Positions 26,804-35,395 of a stretch of DNA of 43,967 nt are shown here, in pieces. The stretch spans positions 1-43,967 of the forward strand of contig JADLBW010000194.1 of assembly GCA_020847515.1 (NCBI GenBank), in the 5' to 3' direction. The notes under the pieces are model-generated. The model saw only the letters and a program-made list of their open reading frames with translations, searched no databases and was not told the DNA's origin. The stretch's first letter is position 1, and every line of letters starts with the position of its first letter. The translations under genes and the position numbers were made by a program. The DNA is from Pirellulales bacterium (lineage in GTDB: Bacteria > Planctomycetota > Planctomycetia > Pirellulales > Lacipirellulaceae).

Positions 26804-27814
26804 TTAGCCGCGTTTCTGCTTCGAAATTACGGTTAGCGTTGTAAGCTTCATAACCACGGCGGCCATGAAGGACGTCGGCTCGGGAACTGCCGAGACTGCC
26901 CTGCCGCCGGCAAAATCTGCACTCCAGGCCGTCAGGTCCGCCGCGTCGATCCGCTCGTCGAAGTTGGCGTCGCCCAGCGCGAGGGTGGCGCCCGCTGTCA
27001 GACCGTAGTTCTGCTGCCAGGTCAAGAAATCAAGGCCGTCCACCTCGCCGTCTTGATCAAAATCCGCCGTAGGATCGGGCGCGGGCGGAACGGCCAAGAA
27101 CTTCTCGAGCAATTCGTCCAAAGTTCCCTGGTAGACGTCCCGATCGACGTTGCCCGCGACGCCGGCGACGCTGCCCGAGTCGGTATATTGCCAGAAGTCC
27201 CAGCCATCCCAGATCCCGTCGATGGATGCCGGAGGAATCGCCGGCGGGGCATCGGCGTAGTTGGCAATCCATAAATCATATTGGGCCAGGTCCAGCTCGA
27301 AGTACGCGCCGGCATAGCTCGTATTGCAGTAGATAATCGGCGCAAAGCCAAGCCGATCCTGCAACACGCCGACGAAGTCCCGCACCCACTCAGACACGTA
27401 GGCTCGGTTCTGAGCGGTCGAACCGAACCCCGGCGTGTTCTCGACGTCGAGCACCGGGCGCAGGAAGTTGCCCGGGGACTGGTAGTACGGCGCAATAGCG
27501 TCCACGAAGTCGTGGGCTTCGTCGACCGCGTCGTTGGGATTGGAGACGTTGCTATTGATTCTCCCGAAATGATACGGGCCAATGTAGACCCCGGCGGCGC
27601 TGGCGAGCGTCATGTTGCGCGTAAACTTTACGTCGATGAAGTCGACTCCCTCGGTCGCTTTGCAGAACGCGAACTCAATGCCGGCGTTCTTCACCGCCGT
27701 CCAGTTGATGTCTCCTTGCCAGCGAGAGACGTCGATGCCGCTGACGTATTGTGCCTGGGCAGGCAAGGCGATCAGCGGCAGCGCCATCGCGCCCAGTAGT
27801 AGAATTCGTCGCAT
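26804..27814 (-). CDS. GH25 lysozyme with dockerin-like repeats and PEP-CTERM tail
   Basis: The 336-residue product has a signal peptide (RRILLLGAMALPLIALPAQA) and a GH25 muramidase domain (24-235). Catalytic acids are D28 (SGIDVSRWQGDINW) and D123/E125 (PVLDVENTPG); GPYHFGR and WDFWQYTDSG are also typical. Residues 249-302 hold two calcium-binding, dockerin-type repeats (DFDQDGEVDGLDFLTW and DANFDERIDAADLTAW). The C-terminus has VPEP (310-313), a hydrophobic run and a basic end (SKQKRG), the PEP-CTERM sorting signal handled by exosortase. It should cut beta-1,4 bonds in peptidoglycan at or outside the cell surface. In a planctomycete it may serve wall turnover or prey/competitor lysis. ATG 27814 gives the right signal peptide. 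Confidence 0.92.
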   Translation of the reverse strand: MRRILLLGAMALPLIALPAQAQYVSGIDVSRWQGDINWTAVKNAGIEFAFCKATEGVDFIDVKFTRNMTLASAAGVYIGPYHFGRINSNVSNPNDAVDEAHDFVDAIAPYYQSPGNFLRPVLDVENTPGFGSTAQNRAYVSEWVRDFVGVLQDRLGFAPIIYCNTSYAGAYFELDLAQYDLWIANYADAPPAIPPASIDGIWDGWDFWQYTDSGSVAGVAGNVDRDVYQGTLDELLEKFLAVPPAPDPTADFDQDGEVDGLDFLTWQQNYGLTAGATLALGDANFDERIDAADLTAWSADFAGGRAVSAVPEPTSFMAAVVMKLTTLTVISKQKRG

Positions 27815-27880
27815 AGCCAGGTTGTCTTTCTCAGGTGCAACGCGACGTCTGCGAGCGTCAAACGCCGTCGCGACGTGTCG

Positions 27881-29134
27881 TCAGTTCGTGCGAAAGGTCG
27901 CCACGATAGGGTTATGGTCCGATCCGGTCGTCTCGACCGATCCTTGCGGGACGCGACAAGAGCCTGCCACGTACTGGCTGGCCATCGCGGGCGAGCAGAG
28001 GATGAAGTCGATCACCGATCGGAATTCGCCTTTATTATAGGTGACGGCCGACGGGTCGTTCAGATCGCTGCCCGCCGACCACAGGACGCCGCTTTCCTGG
28101 CCAATAATCGTTGTTGTCGAAACGCTGTCGGGCGTATCGTTGAAATCGCCTGCTACGATGATCCGCGCTTCGGGGTTCGCGCCAAGCTCCTCATCGAGCA
28201 TCTGTCGCACGGCCTGAGCCTCAGCCAGCCGGATCGGCTCCGCCTCTTCTCGCCCGCCGGCGTTGCTTTTCAAATGCAGCACCCACATCTCAATTGAGCG
28301 GGCGTCGGCAGGCTGCAGCGTTACCGCCAGCAGATCGCGGTTGAACCGCCGCAGGCTGCCGTCAGCGCCCGCAAAGGCGACATGGCGATGCGAAGTCGCT
28401 TTGCCCACCGGCACGCGCGAGAGCAACCCTATGTCGATGCCGCGCGTATCGTTCCCCTCGATCAGCACCACGTGGCGATAACCCATGTCCGGCAAAAAAA
28501 CACTGACAAACCGTTCCAAATAACCGCGGTTTTCGACTTCCTCAACTGCGAGGACGTCGGCGTTGAGCGCCCGGATGCTCGCCGCTAAGCGCTCTAATTC
28601 GATGCGCGGCTTGGGCGGCGTTCCCTCGTCGTCGTGATACGGGTCGTCGTATCCGTCAAACAGATTCAGCAAGTTATAAGTGCCGACGACAAGCTGGCCC
28701 GGCCGCGGCTCGCGCGACGCAACCGCCGTGGGCCTCATCGGCTGGGGCATGGCCTCGAGCACCTCCACCTGCTCCGGCCTCGAAACGACGATCTGCGGTT
28801 GATCCTTGTAGGTCGAAACCGTGCCGACGATCCGCACGATCTTCCCGGGATACGACTGCTCCGGTCGCACCGGAAAGTTACGCAGCCTGTCCTGAAAGAT
28901 CACGCCCGCAAAGCGCGCCGGTCGCTGGCTGTCGAAATTGATGAAGGTAATATGCCCCACCTGGCGGACGTCGATCACCTTGCCGTAGATCGCGGCTGCC
29001 TGGCCGACGAGCGAACGCGCCTCTTGCCACGGAACTTGAGGACGCCCCTCCTCCGGGCGGATTGGGTCTTGCGCCTGAGCCACCGCCGGACAGACGGTCG
29101 CCAGTAGCCCCACAAGCGGCAAGAGGAATCTCAT
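27881..29134 (-). CDS. Exported endonuclease/exonuclease/phosphatase family protein with OB-fold
   Basis: ATG 29134 gives 417 residues with a signal peptide (LLPLVGLLATVCPAVAQAQ). Residues about 25-125 look like an OB-fold (VIDVRQVGHITFINFDSQRP, GKIVRIVGTVSTYKDQPQ), often found with extracellular nucleases. The EEP domain follows: GTYNLLNLFDG (Asn), AVEEVENRGY (metal-binding Glu), VLHLKSN, AGDFNDTPD (Asp/Asn) and the final GSDHNPIV (Asp-His). It may degrade DNA or hydrolyse phosphodiesters outside the cytoplasm. The predecessor on the same strand is the FHA-EAL gene 156 bases away. An in-frame extension to 29176 is unlikely because it delays the signal peptide. Confidence 0.9.
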   Translation of the reverse strand: MRFLLPLVGLLATVCPAVAQAQDPIRPEEGRPQVPWQEARSLVGQAAAIYGKVIDVRQVGHITFINFDSQRPARFAGVIFQDRLRNFPVRPEQSYPGKIVRIVGTVSTYKDQPQIVVSRPEQVEVLEAMPQPMRPTAVASREPRPGQLVVGTYNLLNLFDGYDDPYHDDEGTPPKPRIELERLAASIRALNADVLAVEEVENRGYLERFVSVFLPDMGYRHVVLIEGNDTRGIDIGLLSRVPVGKATSHRHVAFAGADGSLRRFNRDLLAVTLQPADARSIEMWVLHLKSNAGGREEAEPIRLAEAQAVRQMLDEELGANPEARIIVAGDFNDTPDSVSTTTIIGQESGVLWSAGSDLNDPSAVTYNKGEFRSVIDFILCSPAMASQYVAGSCRVPQGSVETTGSDHNPIVATFRTN

Positions 29135-29290
29135 CGAGCCCCGTCTCCCAACAGCCAATAAGCCAACCCGGGACAATCAGAATAACTGCCCGGTCGCCGT
29201 TGCGACAGTCGCTTCGGGGTCGCTGGCCGCCGCCGGGCGGTCGAGAAGGCAACAGAAGATTCCGAATGCGGCTCCCGCCGGGGCGTCTAC

Positions 29291-30436
29291 TTATTGAGCA
29301 ACATCCGTGTCCGTCGAATCACCCGCCTTCTGCACCGCTATGAAGCTGCTGGCCAAGGCTGGCTTGCCGTAATAAAACCCCTGCGCAAAATCGAAATTCA
29401 GTTGCCGGCAGGCTTCTGCCTCCCCTTCCGACTCAACGCCCTCCGCCAGACTCGCGATGCCCAGGTCGCTCACAATTTTGACCAGACTCGCCAGCATTCG
29501 CTTTCGCTCAGGGGACCCGCGATCAATGCCCCGCACCAGTTCAATATCGAACTTCAAGTACTCCGGCGGAACCTCGCTCAGCTCGACCAGCCGAGCCTGG
29601 CCGGCGCCGAAGTTGTCGTACGCCAATTCCATATCAAGGTCATGGAGCAGCGCCAGCAGCTCCCGCATCTGGCGTACGCAGGTGACGGCGGCCTCATGAA
29701 TTTCCAGCACCAGGCGGGCCCGCGGGGCCAGTTCGCGAAGTTCCCGCAGCGAAAATTCGAGCACCCCTTGCTCCGCCAACTCCGCCGGGTGCGTGTTCAC
29801 AAACAGTAGCGGACTGCCCGGCAGCGACGCGGCGCAAAGCATTGCTTCGGCCCGCATCATGCGGCTCAGTTCCGCCTCCAAATCCAGTACGGCCGCGGCC
29901 GAGAACATCGCGTGCGGCGTGCCCAGCCCGAACAACCGGCTGCGACCAAGAACCTCATAGCCGGCGACTCCCCCGCTCTGATAATCGATGATCGGCTGAA
30001 AATGGGGCAGCACCGCCCGCTCCGCCATGAGCTTGTCGAACTGAATCAGCGCCAGCGCGCGATCAGTCGAGTCGCCCGCCATGGTCTTGGCGTCGACGTA
30101 TCCGCGGTTAAGCCCGACGCGAAACACGACCTCGGCGAATTGAATGAGATCGCCGCTGTGAACGACGCAGGCGCCTTCCAGGCGCGCCCCGTTGACGAAC
30201 GTGCCATTCGTGCTCTCCAGGTCGCGCACCCACAACTCGCCCCCCTCGACGCTTAGCTCCGCGTGCGACGTCGAGACGGTCGGGCTAGGGATCGTAAGCG
30301 ATGCGCTCGGATGCCGGCCGACCAGAAACGGCGAGCCGGAGATCGCGATGCTGCGCACAGGCTGATCGGCGGACAGTTGACCGCTCAACAGCCAGGTCGT
30401 TTCACCGGTAGCTTTGGCGGGAATAGCAAGCATCAT
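29291..30436 (-). CDS. FHA-EAL fusion protein with degenerate EAL motif
   Basis: From ATG 30436 (or 30433) the product is 381 residues. Residues 35-105 are an FHA domain: GRHPSASL, SPTVSTSHAEL (S56, H59) and LESTNGTFVNGARL, which should bind phosphothreonine. Residues 143-370 are an EAL domain: PHFQPII, EVLGRSR (E161), FVNTHPAEL (N214), LVLEIHE (E245), YDNFGAGQ (274-281), YLKFDIELVRGID (K295), LAEGVE and FAQGFYYGKP (Q352). Active c-di-GMP phosphodiesterases have DDFGxG; here the second aspartate is N275, a metal ligand, so activity is doubtful and it may only bind c-di-GMP. No transmembrane segment. It follows the kinase-tubulin gene by 47 bases, with an inverted repeat between them, and FHA binding to kinase-made phosphothreonine is the obvious link. 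Confidence 0.88.
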   Translation of the reverse strand: MMLAIPAKATGETTWLLSGQLSADQPVRSIAISGSPFLVGRHPSASLTIPSPTVSTSHAELSVEGGELWVRDLESTNGTFVNGARLEGACVVHSGDLIQFAEVVFRVGLNRGYVDAKTMAGDSTDRALALIQFDKLMAERAVLPHFQPIIDYQSGGVAGYEVLGRSRLFGLGTPHAMFSAAAVLDLEAELSRMMRAEAMLCAASLPGSPLLFVNTHPAELAEQGVLEFSLRELRELAPRARLVLEIHEAAVTCVRQMRELLALLHDLDMELAYDNFGAGQARLVELSEVPPEYLKFDIELVRGIDRGSPERKRMLASLVKIVSDLGIASLAEGVESEGEAEACRQLNFDFAQGFYYGKPALASSFIAVQKAGDSTDTDVAQ

Positions 30437-30443
30437 GTTAGAC

Positions 30444-30465
30444 CAAGTTCTGGTTATAGAACTTG
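30444..30465. promoter_or_regulatory. Perfect 8-bp inverted repeat before the FHA-EAL gene
   Basis: CAAGTTCT (30444-30451) and AGAACTTG (30458-30465) flank GGTTAT. The site lies 7 bases upstream of ATG 30436 and in the 47-base gap after the kinase-tubulin stop. Its AT-rich character stands out in GC-rich DNA. It could be an operator, or a hairpin in the operon mRNA that separates expression of the third gene. Confidence 0.5.
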
Positions 30466-30483
30466 AGTTACGGAGGGCGTCGA

Positions 30484-33400
30484 TTAGGGCGCCGCAGCCG
30501 CGCCGGCGACCGGAGGACCGCATTGAGCTACCGCAGGCGCCGTCAACGACGTCCAAGCGACGTCGCTCCGGCTGGCGACGCGGGCGGCAAAATCTGCATA
30601 ATCGCGTCGGCGGTGAATCAGATCCACCGCGATAGTCGGCAAGGGCAAGTCCCACGCTTCATAGCACACGACCACGTCGCCGCCGTGGGCGAGCGTCGAC
30701 GGCGCACCAATCACCCGGCGGGCCGCGCCCTCGGCTAATCCGCTGTCAGGGGGCGCTATAACGAGACTCCGGTAAGCGCCGCCATGTTGCAGGAACTTGG
30801 GCAAGTCCGTCGCGCGGTCGGTTTCGAGCCGGGCCTGCAGCGCGCCGCGCAATACGTCGGCGCGACACGCAAATTGCTCCACCGAGCGCCGTGCCAGTCG
30901 CGACAACATTGCGAGCATTTCGCTCCGCAACCGCGTGCTGCCCATGACCGTCTGGAACAAGCCGCCATTGGGTGCGATGAACTGGTCCTGCATCTGTTGG
31001 TCGATCGCCTCGATCAGCCGCGGCAGATGGATGTGAAGGCACTTCTGCATCGCGCTCGCCCCGCCCGCCGGCGTCGGCGATTGCGTGCTCGCGGCCAGGT
31101 GCTTCAGGTGCCGGCCGAATTCAGCGAGCGTCGCGCCGACCGATTTCAATTTGGCAAGCAGTAGCCGGGTTATCTGGGCCGACGCCGTCACTGCGAGTTG
31201 ATCAACCCGCATACGGAAGTATGCCGCTGATCGCTGCCATGTATCGTCCTCCAGCCCCTTGGAGGACGGCGCTCGAAGTTCCGCTTCGGCCGTGACGCCA
31301 ATCTGTCGGTTCAGCGCCGCGCCCAATCGCACCGCGTCGGCCTCGAGGCTCGTCAGGTGATCGATCAACCAGTTGACGGCCCGCTGTGCGCCGGCAAGTC
31401 GCTCCTGGCGATCGTCCAATCTGTTTAGCACCCACTGATAAAGATCGCCTGCTAGCTTCATGCTCAGCGGACTCACAATCGCGTCTACAGGCCGCTGGAG
31501 GAAACAATGCTCGTTGGGATGCTCGCCGGTAGCCGCAAACAGCCCGTCGATCAGTCGCAGCGCATCTCCGGGGCCGTTCAGGCGACCGTCGCGCTGCGCC
31601 ACGTCGATCAGGCCGGCCAGAAATGTCTGCTGGTCGCCGCCGAACTGACCGTCGATAAGCGCACGGGCGTTCGACGCCAGGCCGTCCAGCTTGAGTTGCA
31701 GCCGGCTGACCAGCGTAGCGGCGCCCTGTACGATCTGATCGGTGTCGCGCAGCGATGCGCCGGGCGCTGGGGGGCGGGCCGCCGGCTCCGTTCCGCCAGC
31801 CCACTGCAGCAGCACCTCTCGTCCAACGGCGGCAGCGGCCGCCTCGACGTCGCAATCGGCGACGGCGTTCACCTTTTCGAGCCTGAATGTCCTTAGCGGC
31901 GCAAACTCTCCGAACTGCGAAGCCGCGTCCCTCCGGCACTGATCGAAGAAACGTTGCGCCGGCGTCAGCGCATCGGCGAAGATGTACTCCGCGACCGCTT
32001 GCGCCGCCTGGTCGAACGCCGGCGGTTCCGCCGCGGCGCCCACTTCGACGAGATACGCGTAATCGAACGCCCGGCGGCCTGGCGGCAGCGGCGGCAGCCC
32101 GCTCGATTCGTCTCCAGGAAAGGCGGACCCCGCACGGTGAAAGTGGTTGTACTCAGTCAACCAGGCATAGGCGTTCACCCGCGCTAAGTCGCACTGCCGC
32201 ACATCTCGGCCGCCCGACTGAAGAAACACGCCGATGACCTGGGCCTGGGCCGCGCCAGCCTTTTCCAGGGCGGCGCGGACGGCGAAACCGACGTCCAGCG
32301 ACATGCCGCTGCCGGCGCCGCCAGACGCCGACGCCACCACATAGACCCGCATGGCGCCTCGACGCTCCGCCGCCGGCGCCACCCGATCCAGGCTGCGCAG
32401 TGCCTCCGCGTCCATGGCCTGGGCCAGCGCCATTCGCAACCGCTGCACAGCCTGCCGCGCGTGGTCGGCGAATGCCAAGCGACCGAGTGGCCGCAGGCCT
32501 TCGGTCCGCAGCGATTTTGGGATGTTGTAGAGCCAGCGGCGGCTCAACCAGCGCATCAGTCGCGCCGACTGTTCCCGGTATTCTTGCGGTCTCCTCAACG
32601 GAAGAGCGAGGGTCTCCTCAGGCGAAAGGGCCGATCGCGAGTCGCCTTGCATCGCCTGAACGACGGCCTTCGGATCGCTATCCAGCAGCAGTAGCTGCAC
32701 CGCTGGCAGCGGCTCGTCGCCGAATCGCTGTACGAGCCGACCTCGCAACGACCGTAGTACCGCTTGCGCCTGGCCGCCAATGCCGATCACCACCGTCGGC
32801 TGGCCGGCAAATCCTTCCGCGGAGAGCTGCAGCGGCGGCATGCCGCGCGGCTCGACGTCCGCCGGAGGCTCCCAATCAAGCAGCATCGACCGCGACGTCT
32901 CCTTGCGCGGCAAGGTCACCTGGTCGTCAAAGAACTCGGTTACCGGTCCCGGCCGCGGCGTGGCGCGGCGTTCCGGCAAGGCCGAGTCGCTCGGCCTGGC
33001 GCCTTCTTGCGCGACCGCCGGGGCGCCCCAAGGTACGTCTCCGGAACTTGCCGCGGCAAGGACGGCAATCATCTCGCCGCAGCTTGCGAATCGCTGTTCG
33101 GGATCCTTAGCCAGCGCCCGGGCCAGCACGTATCGATCGCCCGCAGGCAGCAGTGAAAAATCCGGCTCGTCGTGCAGGTGCTGTAGCGTGAGCTCCGCCG
33201 CCGTCACGCCGGGAAAGGGCAAGGCGCCGGTCAACATTTCCTGGTACAGCACCGCCAGACTGTATTGATCGCTCCGCGCGCTGGGATTGCCTTGAAACAC
33301 TTCGGGCGCCGAGTACAGCGGGGTCAGCCCGCCCATGAGCGACGCTTGCGCCGTTCCGACGTCTTTCACCAGTCCGAAATCCGCGACCTTCACGTGGCCG

Positions 33401-33849
33401 GCCACCAGCAGCAGGTTTTCGGGCTTAACGTCGAGGTGCTGCAAGTGGTGCCTTTCACTGAGAAAGTCGAGCGCATCGGCCGCGTCCTCGAGGTACTTCA
33501 ACAGTTCCGGGCGCGGGATGCCGCGCAGGTTCGCCCGAACGCATTCGTCGAAGCGGTCCTTGAGGCTCGATTCGGCCAGCTCGGTGACGATCGCCAGCCG
33601 CTCGCCGACGACCTCTATCCGCTCTAAGGAGAGCAAGAAGGGGTGCCGCAGGTCCTTCATCCGCTGCAGCGCGCGCAATTCATGTTCGGCCCGCTTTTCG
33701 TGAAACGATCCGTAGACGAACTTCACCGCCTTGGTGAGTCCCCCTGGCGCATGAGCCAGCCACACCTCGCCGTAGCCGCCCGCTCCCAGGCGCGTCGAAA
33801 GCGTGTAGCCAGGCAGATGCAAGCCTTGTTGTTCCGCAGTGTCGATCAC
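30484..33849 (-). CDS. Ser/Thr kinase fused to a tubulin/FtsZ-like (Tubulin_2) domain, 1121 aa
   Basis: Start is GTG 33849 with AGGA upstream. The kinase domain (about 14-265) has GAGGYGEVW, AVKFV (K43), HLDVKPENLL (D140; HLD replaces HRD), DFGL (157-160) and APE (181-183). A Pro/Arg-rich linker follows. From residue 352, PTVVIGIGGQ starts a Tubulin_2-type domain: LLLLDSDP near 387, then VYVVASASGGAGSGMSLDV (503-520), which matches the tubulin/FtsZ nucleotide signature GGTGSG with Ala for Thr. The first loop reads GIGGQA where family members usually have GIGGTG. Residues about 660-1121 are helical with no recognised domain. There is no membrane segment. GTP binding and polymerisation are inferred from the family. 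The gene follows the AAA+ gene by 22 bases and precedes FHA-EAL by 47, so the three probably form one operon. Confidence 0.88.
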   Translation of the reverse strand: MIDTAEQQGLHLPGYTLSTRLGAGGYGEVWLAHAPGGLTKAVKFVYGSFHEKRAEHELRALQRMKDLRHPFLLSLERIEVVGERLAIVTELAESSLKDRFDECVRANLRGIPRPELLKYLEDAADALDFLSERHHLQHLDVKPENLLLVAGHVKVADFGLVKDVGTAQASLMGGLTPLYSAPEVFQGNPSARSDQYSLAVLYQEMLTGALPFPGVTAAELTLQHLHDEPDFSLLPAGDRYVLARALAKDPEQRFASCGEMIAVLAAASSGDVPWGAPAVAQEGARPSDSALPERRATPRPGPVTEFFDDQVTLPRKETSRSMLLDWEPPADVEPRGMPPLQLSAEGFAGQPTVVIGIGGQAQAVLRSLRGRLVQRFGDEPLPAVQLLLLDSDPKAVVQAMQGDSRSALSPEETLALPLRRPQEYREQSARLMRWLSRRWLYNIPKSLRTEGLRPLGRLAFADHARQAVQRLRMALAQAMDAEALRSLDRVAPAAERRGAMRVYVVASASGGAGSGMSLDVGFAVRAALEKAGAAQAQVIGVFLQSGGRDVRQCDLARVNAYAWLTEYNHFHRAGSAFPGDESSGLPPLPPGRRAFDYAYLVEVGAAAEPPAFDQAAQAVAEYIFADALTPAQRFFDQCRRDAASQFGEFAPLRTFRLEKVNAVADCDVEAAAAAVGREVLLQWAGGTEPAARPPAPGASLRDTDQIVQGAATLVSRLQLKLDGLASNARALIDGQFGGDQQTFLAGLIDVAQRDGRLNGPGDALRLIDGLFAATGEHPNEHCFLQRPVDAIVSPLSMKLAGDLYQWVLNRLDDRQERLAGAQRAVNWLIDHLTSLEADAVRLGAALNRQIGVTAEAELRAPSSKGLEDDTWQRSAAYFRMRVDQLAVTASAQITRLLLAKLKSVGATLAEFGRHLKHLAASTQSPTPAGGASAMQKCLHIHLPRLIEAIDQQMQDQFIAPNGGLFQTVMGSTRLRSEMLAMLSRLARRSVEQFACRADVLRGALQARLETDRATDLPKFLQHGGAYRSLVIAPPDSGLAEGAARRVIGAPSTLAHGGDVVVCYEAWDLPLPTIAVDLIHRRRDYADFAARVASRSDVAWTSLTAPAVAQCGPPVAGAAAAP

Positions 33850-33871
33850 AATTCGGTCCTGATTCTAAAAC

Positions 33872-35197
33872 TCAAGCGGTTCCCAGCGCGGTGAAGTAGC
33901 TTTTGACGACGCGATCCAGCAATTGGGGGCTGAGCTGCATCGGCGCGCCGTTGAAGACGCAGTAGTTGGCCGTCTGCGCCAACAAATCGCGGGCATGGCA
34001 CCGGCGCAGCGGCCGACCATACGGCCGGTAGTGCGTTTGGATCAGGTAGTCCACCGCCTGCGGTTGATAGGGGCACCCGACCGCCAGGCAACTCGCTTGG
34101 AAGAGGCGGCGAAATTCCTCGATCGACGGATCGCCGACCTCGATCTTATAGGGAATCCGCCGCAGAAACGCCTCGTCTACCAGGTCTTTGGGCTCCAGGT
34201 TGGTCGAGAAGATGATCAACTGCTCGAACGGCACCTGGATCTTCTTCCCCGTCGCGAGCGACAGGAAATCGTGACGGCATTCCAACGGCACGATCCACCG
34301 ATTCAACAGTTCGCTCGGCTCGACGCGCTGGCGACCGAAATCATCGATCAGCAGGCACCCGCCGTTGGACTTCATCTGCAAGGGCGCCTCGCTGACGTTG
34401 GTGAGCGGATCGTGGCGAATCTCGAGGTTGTCCATCGTCAGTTCGCCGCCCACGACTACCGTCGGTCGCCGGATCTTTATCCATCGCGGGTCGTGGGCCG
34501 TCGACTTCAGAATCGCCGATTCGCTGGTCCGGACCGCCTCGTGAAACGCTGCGTCGTAGAGCTTGATGAATTGGCCGTCTTCGATCAGCGTGCGCGGAAT
34601 CCAGATGTGCTGGCCGAAACAGCGAGTAATTCGCTTGGCCAGCGTCGTTTTGCCGTTGCCTGGCGAGCCGTACAGGAACAGCCCAGCGCCCGAATTAACC
34701 GCCGGCCCCAACAGCTCCAGCGTCTCGGGGTCGACCGACACGTCGGCGAACGCCTCCTCGAGTTGCCGTCGGCGCACGGCCTCGCCGCGGATCGACTGGG
34801 CCTCTACCGACGTGATGTAATCGTCGAGCGACGCGGGCGCCGGGCCGACGTACGCGCACGCCTTTGACGATAATTGCGCGCGCTCCGCGCCCAGCTCCGT
34901 CAGAGCGTAGAAGTAGTCGCTCAATTGGGAATGGCCCTTATGGACCAAGAGCTGACGGTTGCGCAATGCCAGCAGAAGCTCTTCCAGAATGCGGAACGCC
35001 AGGCACAGCCTCCCGGCAATGTCTCGGCCGCTGGCCGAACCCACCTGCAACAGGAACTTCAAGACCAGCGACTCGATCAGCACGGGGCTAAGGCCCGTTT
35101 CTTCCAGCGTCTGCGGCTCGGGAGGCAGAAACGCTTCGCCGCCCAATAGCGTCTCCAGCAGATCGCCCTCGCCCACTTCAAGCACTGCGCTAGTCAT
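33872..35197 (-). CDS. AAA+ ATPase with N-terminal winged-helix-like domain
   Basis: ATG 35197 gives 441 residues; the frame is open to 35326, but that stretch is Arg-rich and unlike protein. Residues about 35-115 look like winged-helix (LSPVLIESLVLKFLLQVGSA, ALRNRQLLVHKG). The ATPase has Walker A GSPGNGKTT (177-185), Walker B CLLIDDFGR (281-289), sensor-1 IIFSTNLEP (328-336) and arginine-finger-like FLRRIPYKIEV (345 on). After it comes a helical lid (FRRLFQASCLAVGCPYQP, RCHARDLLAQ). It should use ATP to remodel a protein partner; no transmembrane part is seen. It is the first gene of the unit with the kinase-tubulin and FHA-EAL genes, so the tubulin-like protein is the likely partner. That is inference. 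Confidence 0.88.
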   Translation of the reverse strand: MTSAVLEVGEGDLLETLLGGEAFLPPEPQTLEETGLSPVLIESLVLKFLLQVGSASGRDIAGRLCLAFRILEELLLALRNRQLLVHKGHSQLSDYFYALTELGAERAQLSSKACAYVGPAPASLDDYITSVEAQSIRGEAVRRRQLEEAFADVSVDPETLELLGPAVNSGAGLFLYGSPGNGKTTLAKRITRCFGQHIWIPRTLIEDGQFIKLYDAAFHEAVRTSESAILKSTAHDPRWIKIRRPTVVVGGELTMDNLEIRHDPLTNVSEAPLQMKSNGGCLLIDDFGRQRVEPSELLNRWIVPLECRHDFLSLATGKKIQVPFEQLIIFSTNLEPKDLVDEAFLRRIPYKIEVGDPSIEEFRRLFQASCLAVGCPYQPQAVDYLIQTHYRPYGRPLRRCHARDLLAQTANYCVFNGAPMQLSPQLLDRVVKSYFTALGTA

Positions 35198-35276
35198 AGT
35201 ACTGGCCGCCTGGTGCGCAACCTCGCTCTGCGAACACACGTAATTTAGGTCACGCCTGTGGACCGCCGCACGATTG

Positions 35277-35319
35277 ACCGGTATACCTGCGGTTGGACGG
35301 CAAAACCGGTATAACCGCA
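35277..35319. promoter_or_regulatory. Paired ACCGGTATA repeats between divergent genes
   Basis: ACCGGTATA occurs at 35277-35285 and again at 35305-35313, 28 bases apart, so on nearly the same helix face after three turns. TGCGGTT (35288-35294) and AACCGCA (35313-35319) form an inverted pair across them. The site lies 80-120 bases upstream of the AAA+ start and about 90 upstream of mobB, a good place for a regulator of either. No regulator is known to me. Confidence 0.4.
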
Positions 35320-35381
35320 ACTTCACAGCCCCGGCGGTGCGTCCCCTGGCGCCAAATGTTCCGCGGCGAGGCCCCCATCTC

Positions 35382-35395
35382 CCCGCTTAAGCGGG
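35382..35395. promoter_or_regulatory. 14-bp perfect palindrome before mobB
   Basis: CCCGCTTAAGCGGG is its own reverse complement and ends 13 bases before ATG 35409. It could be an operator or a small hairpin in the leader. It may simply reflect GC-rich composition, but the AT-containing centre is unusual here. Confidence 0.35.

Noticed and set aside
33923-34867. Plus-strand open frame of 314 codons
   Set aside because: Antisense of the AAA+ gene, whose Walker motifs are clear.
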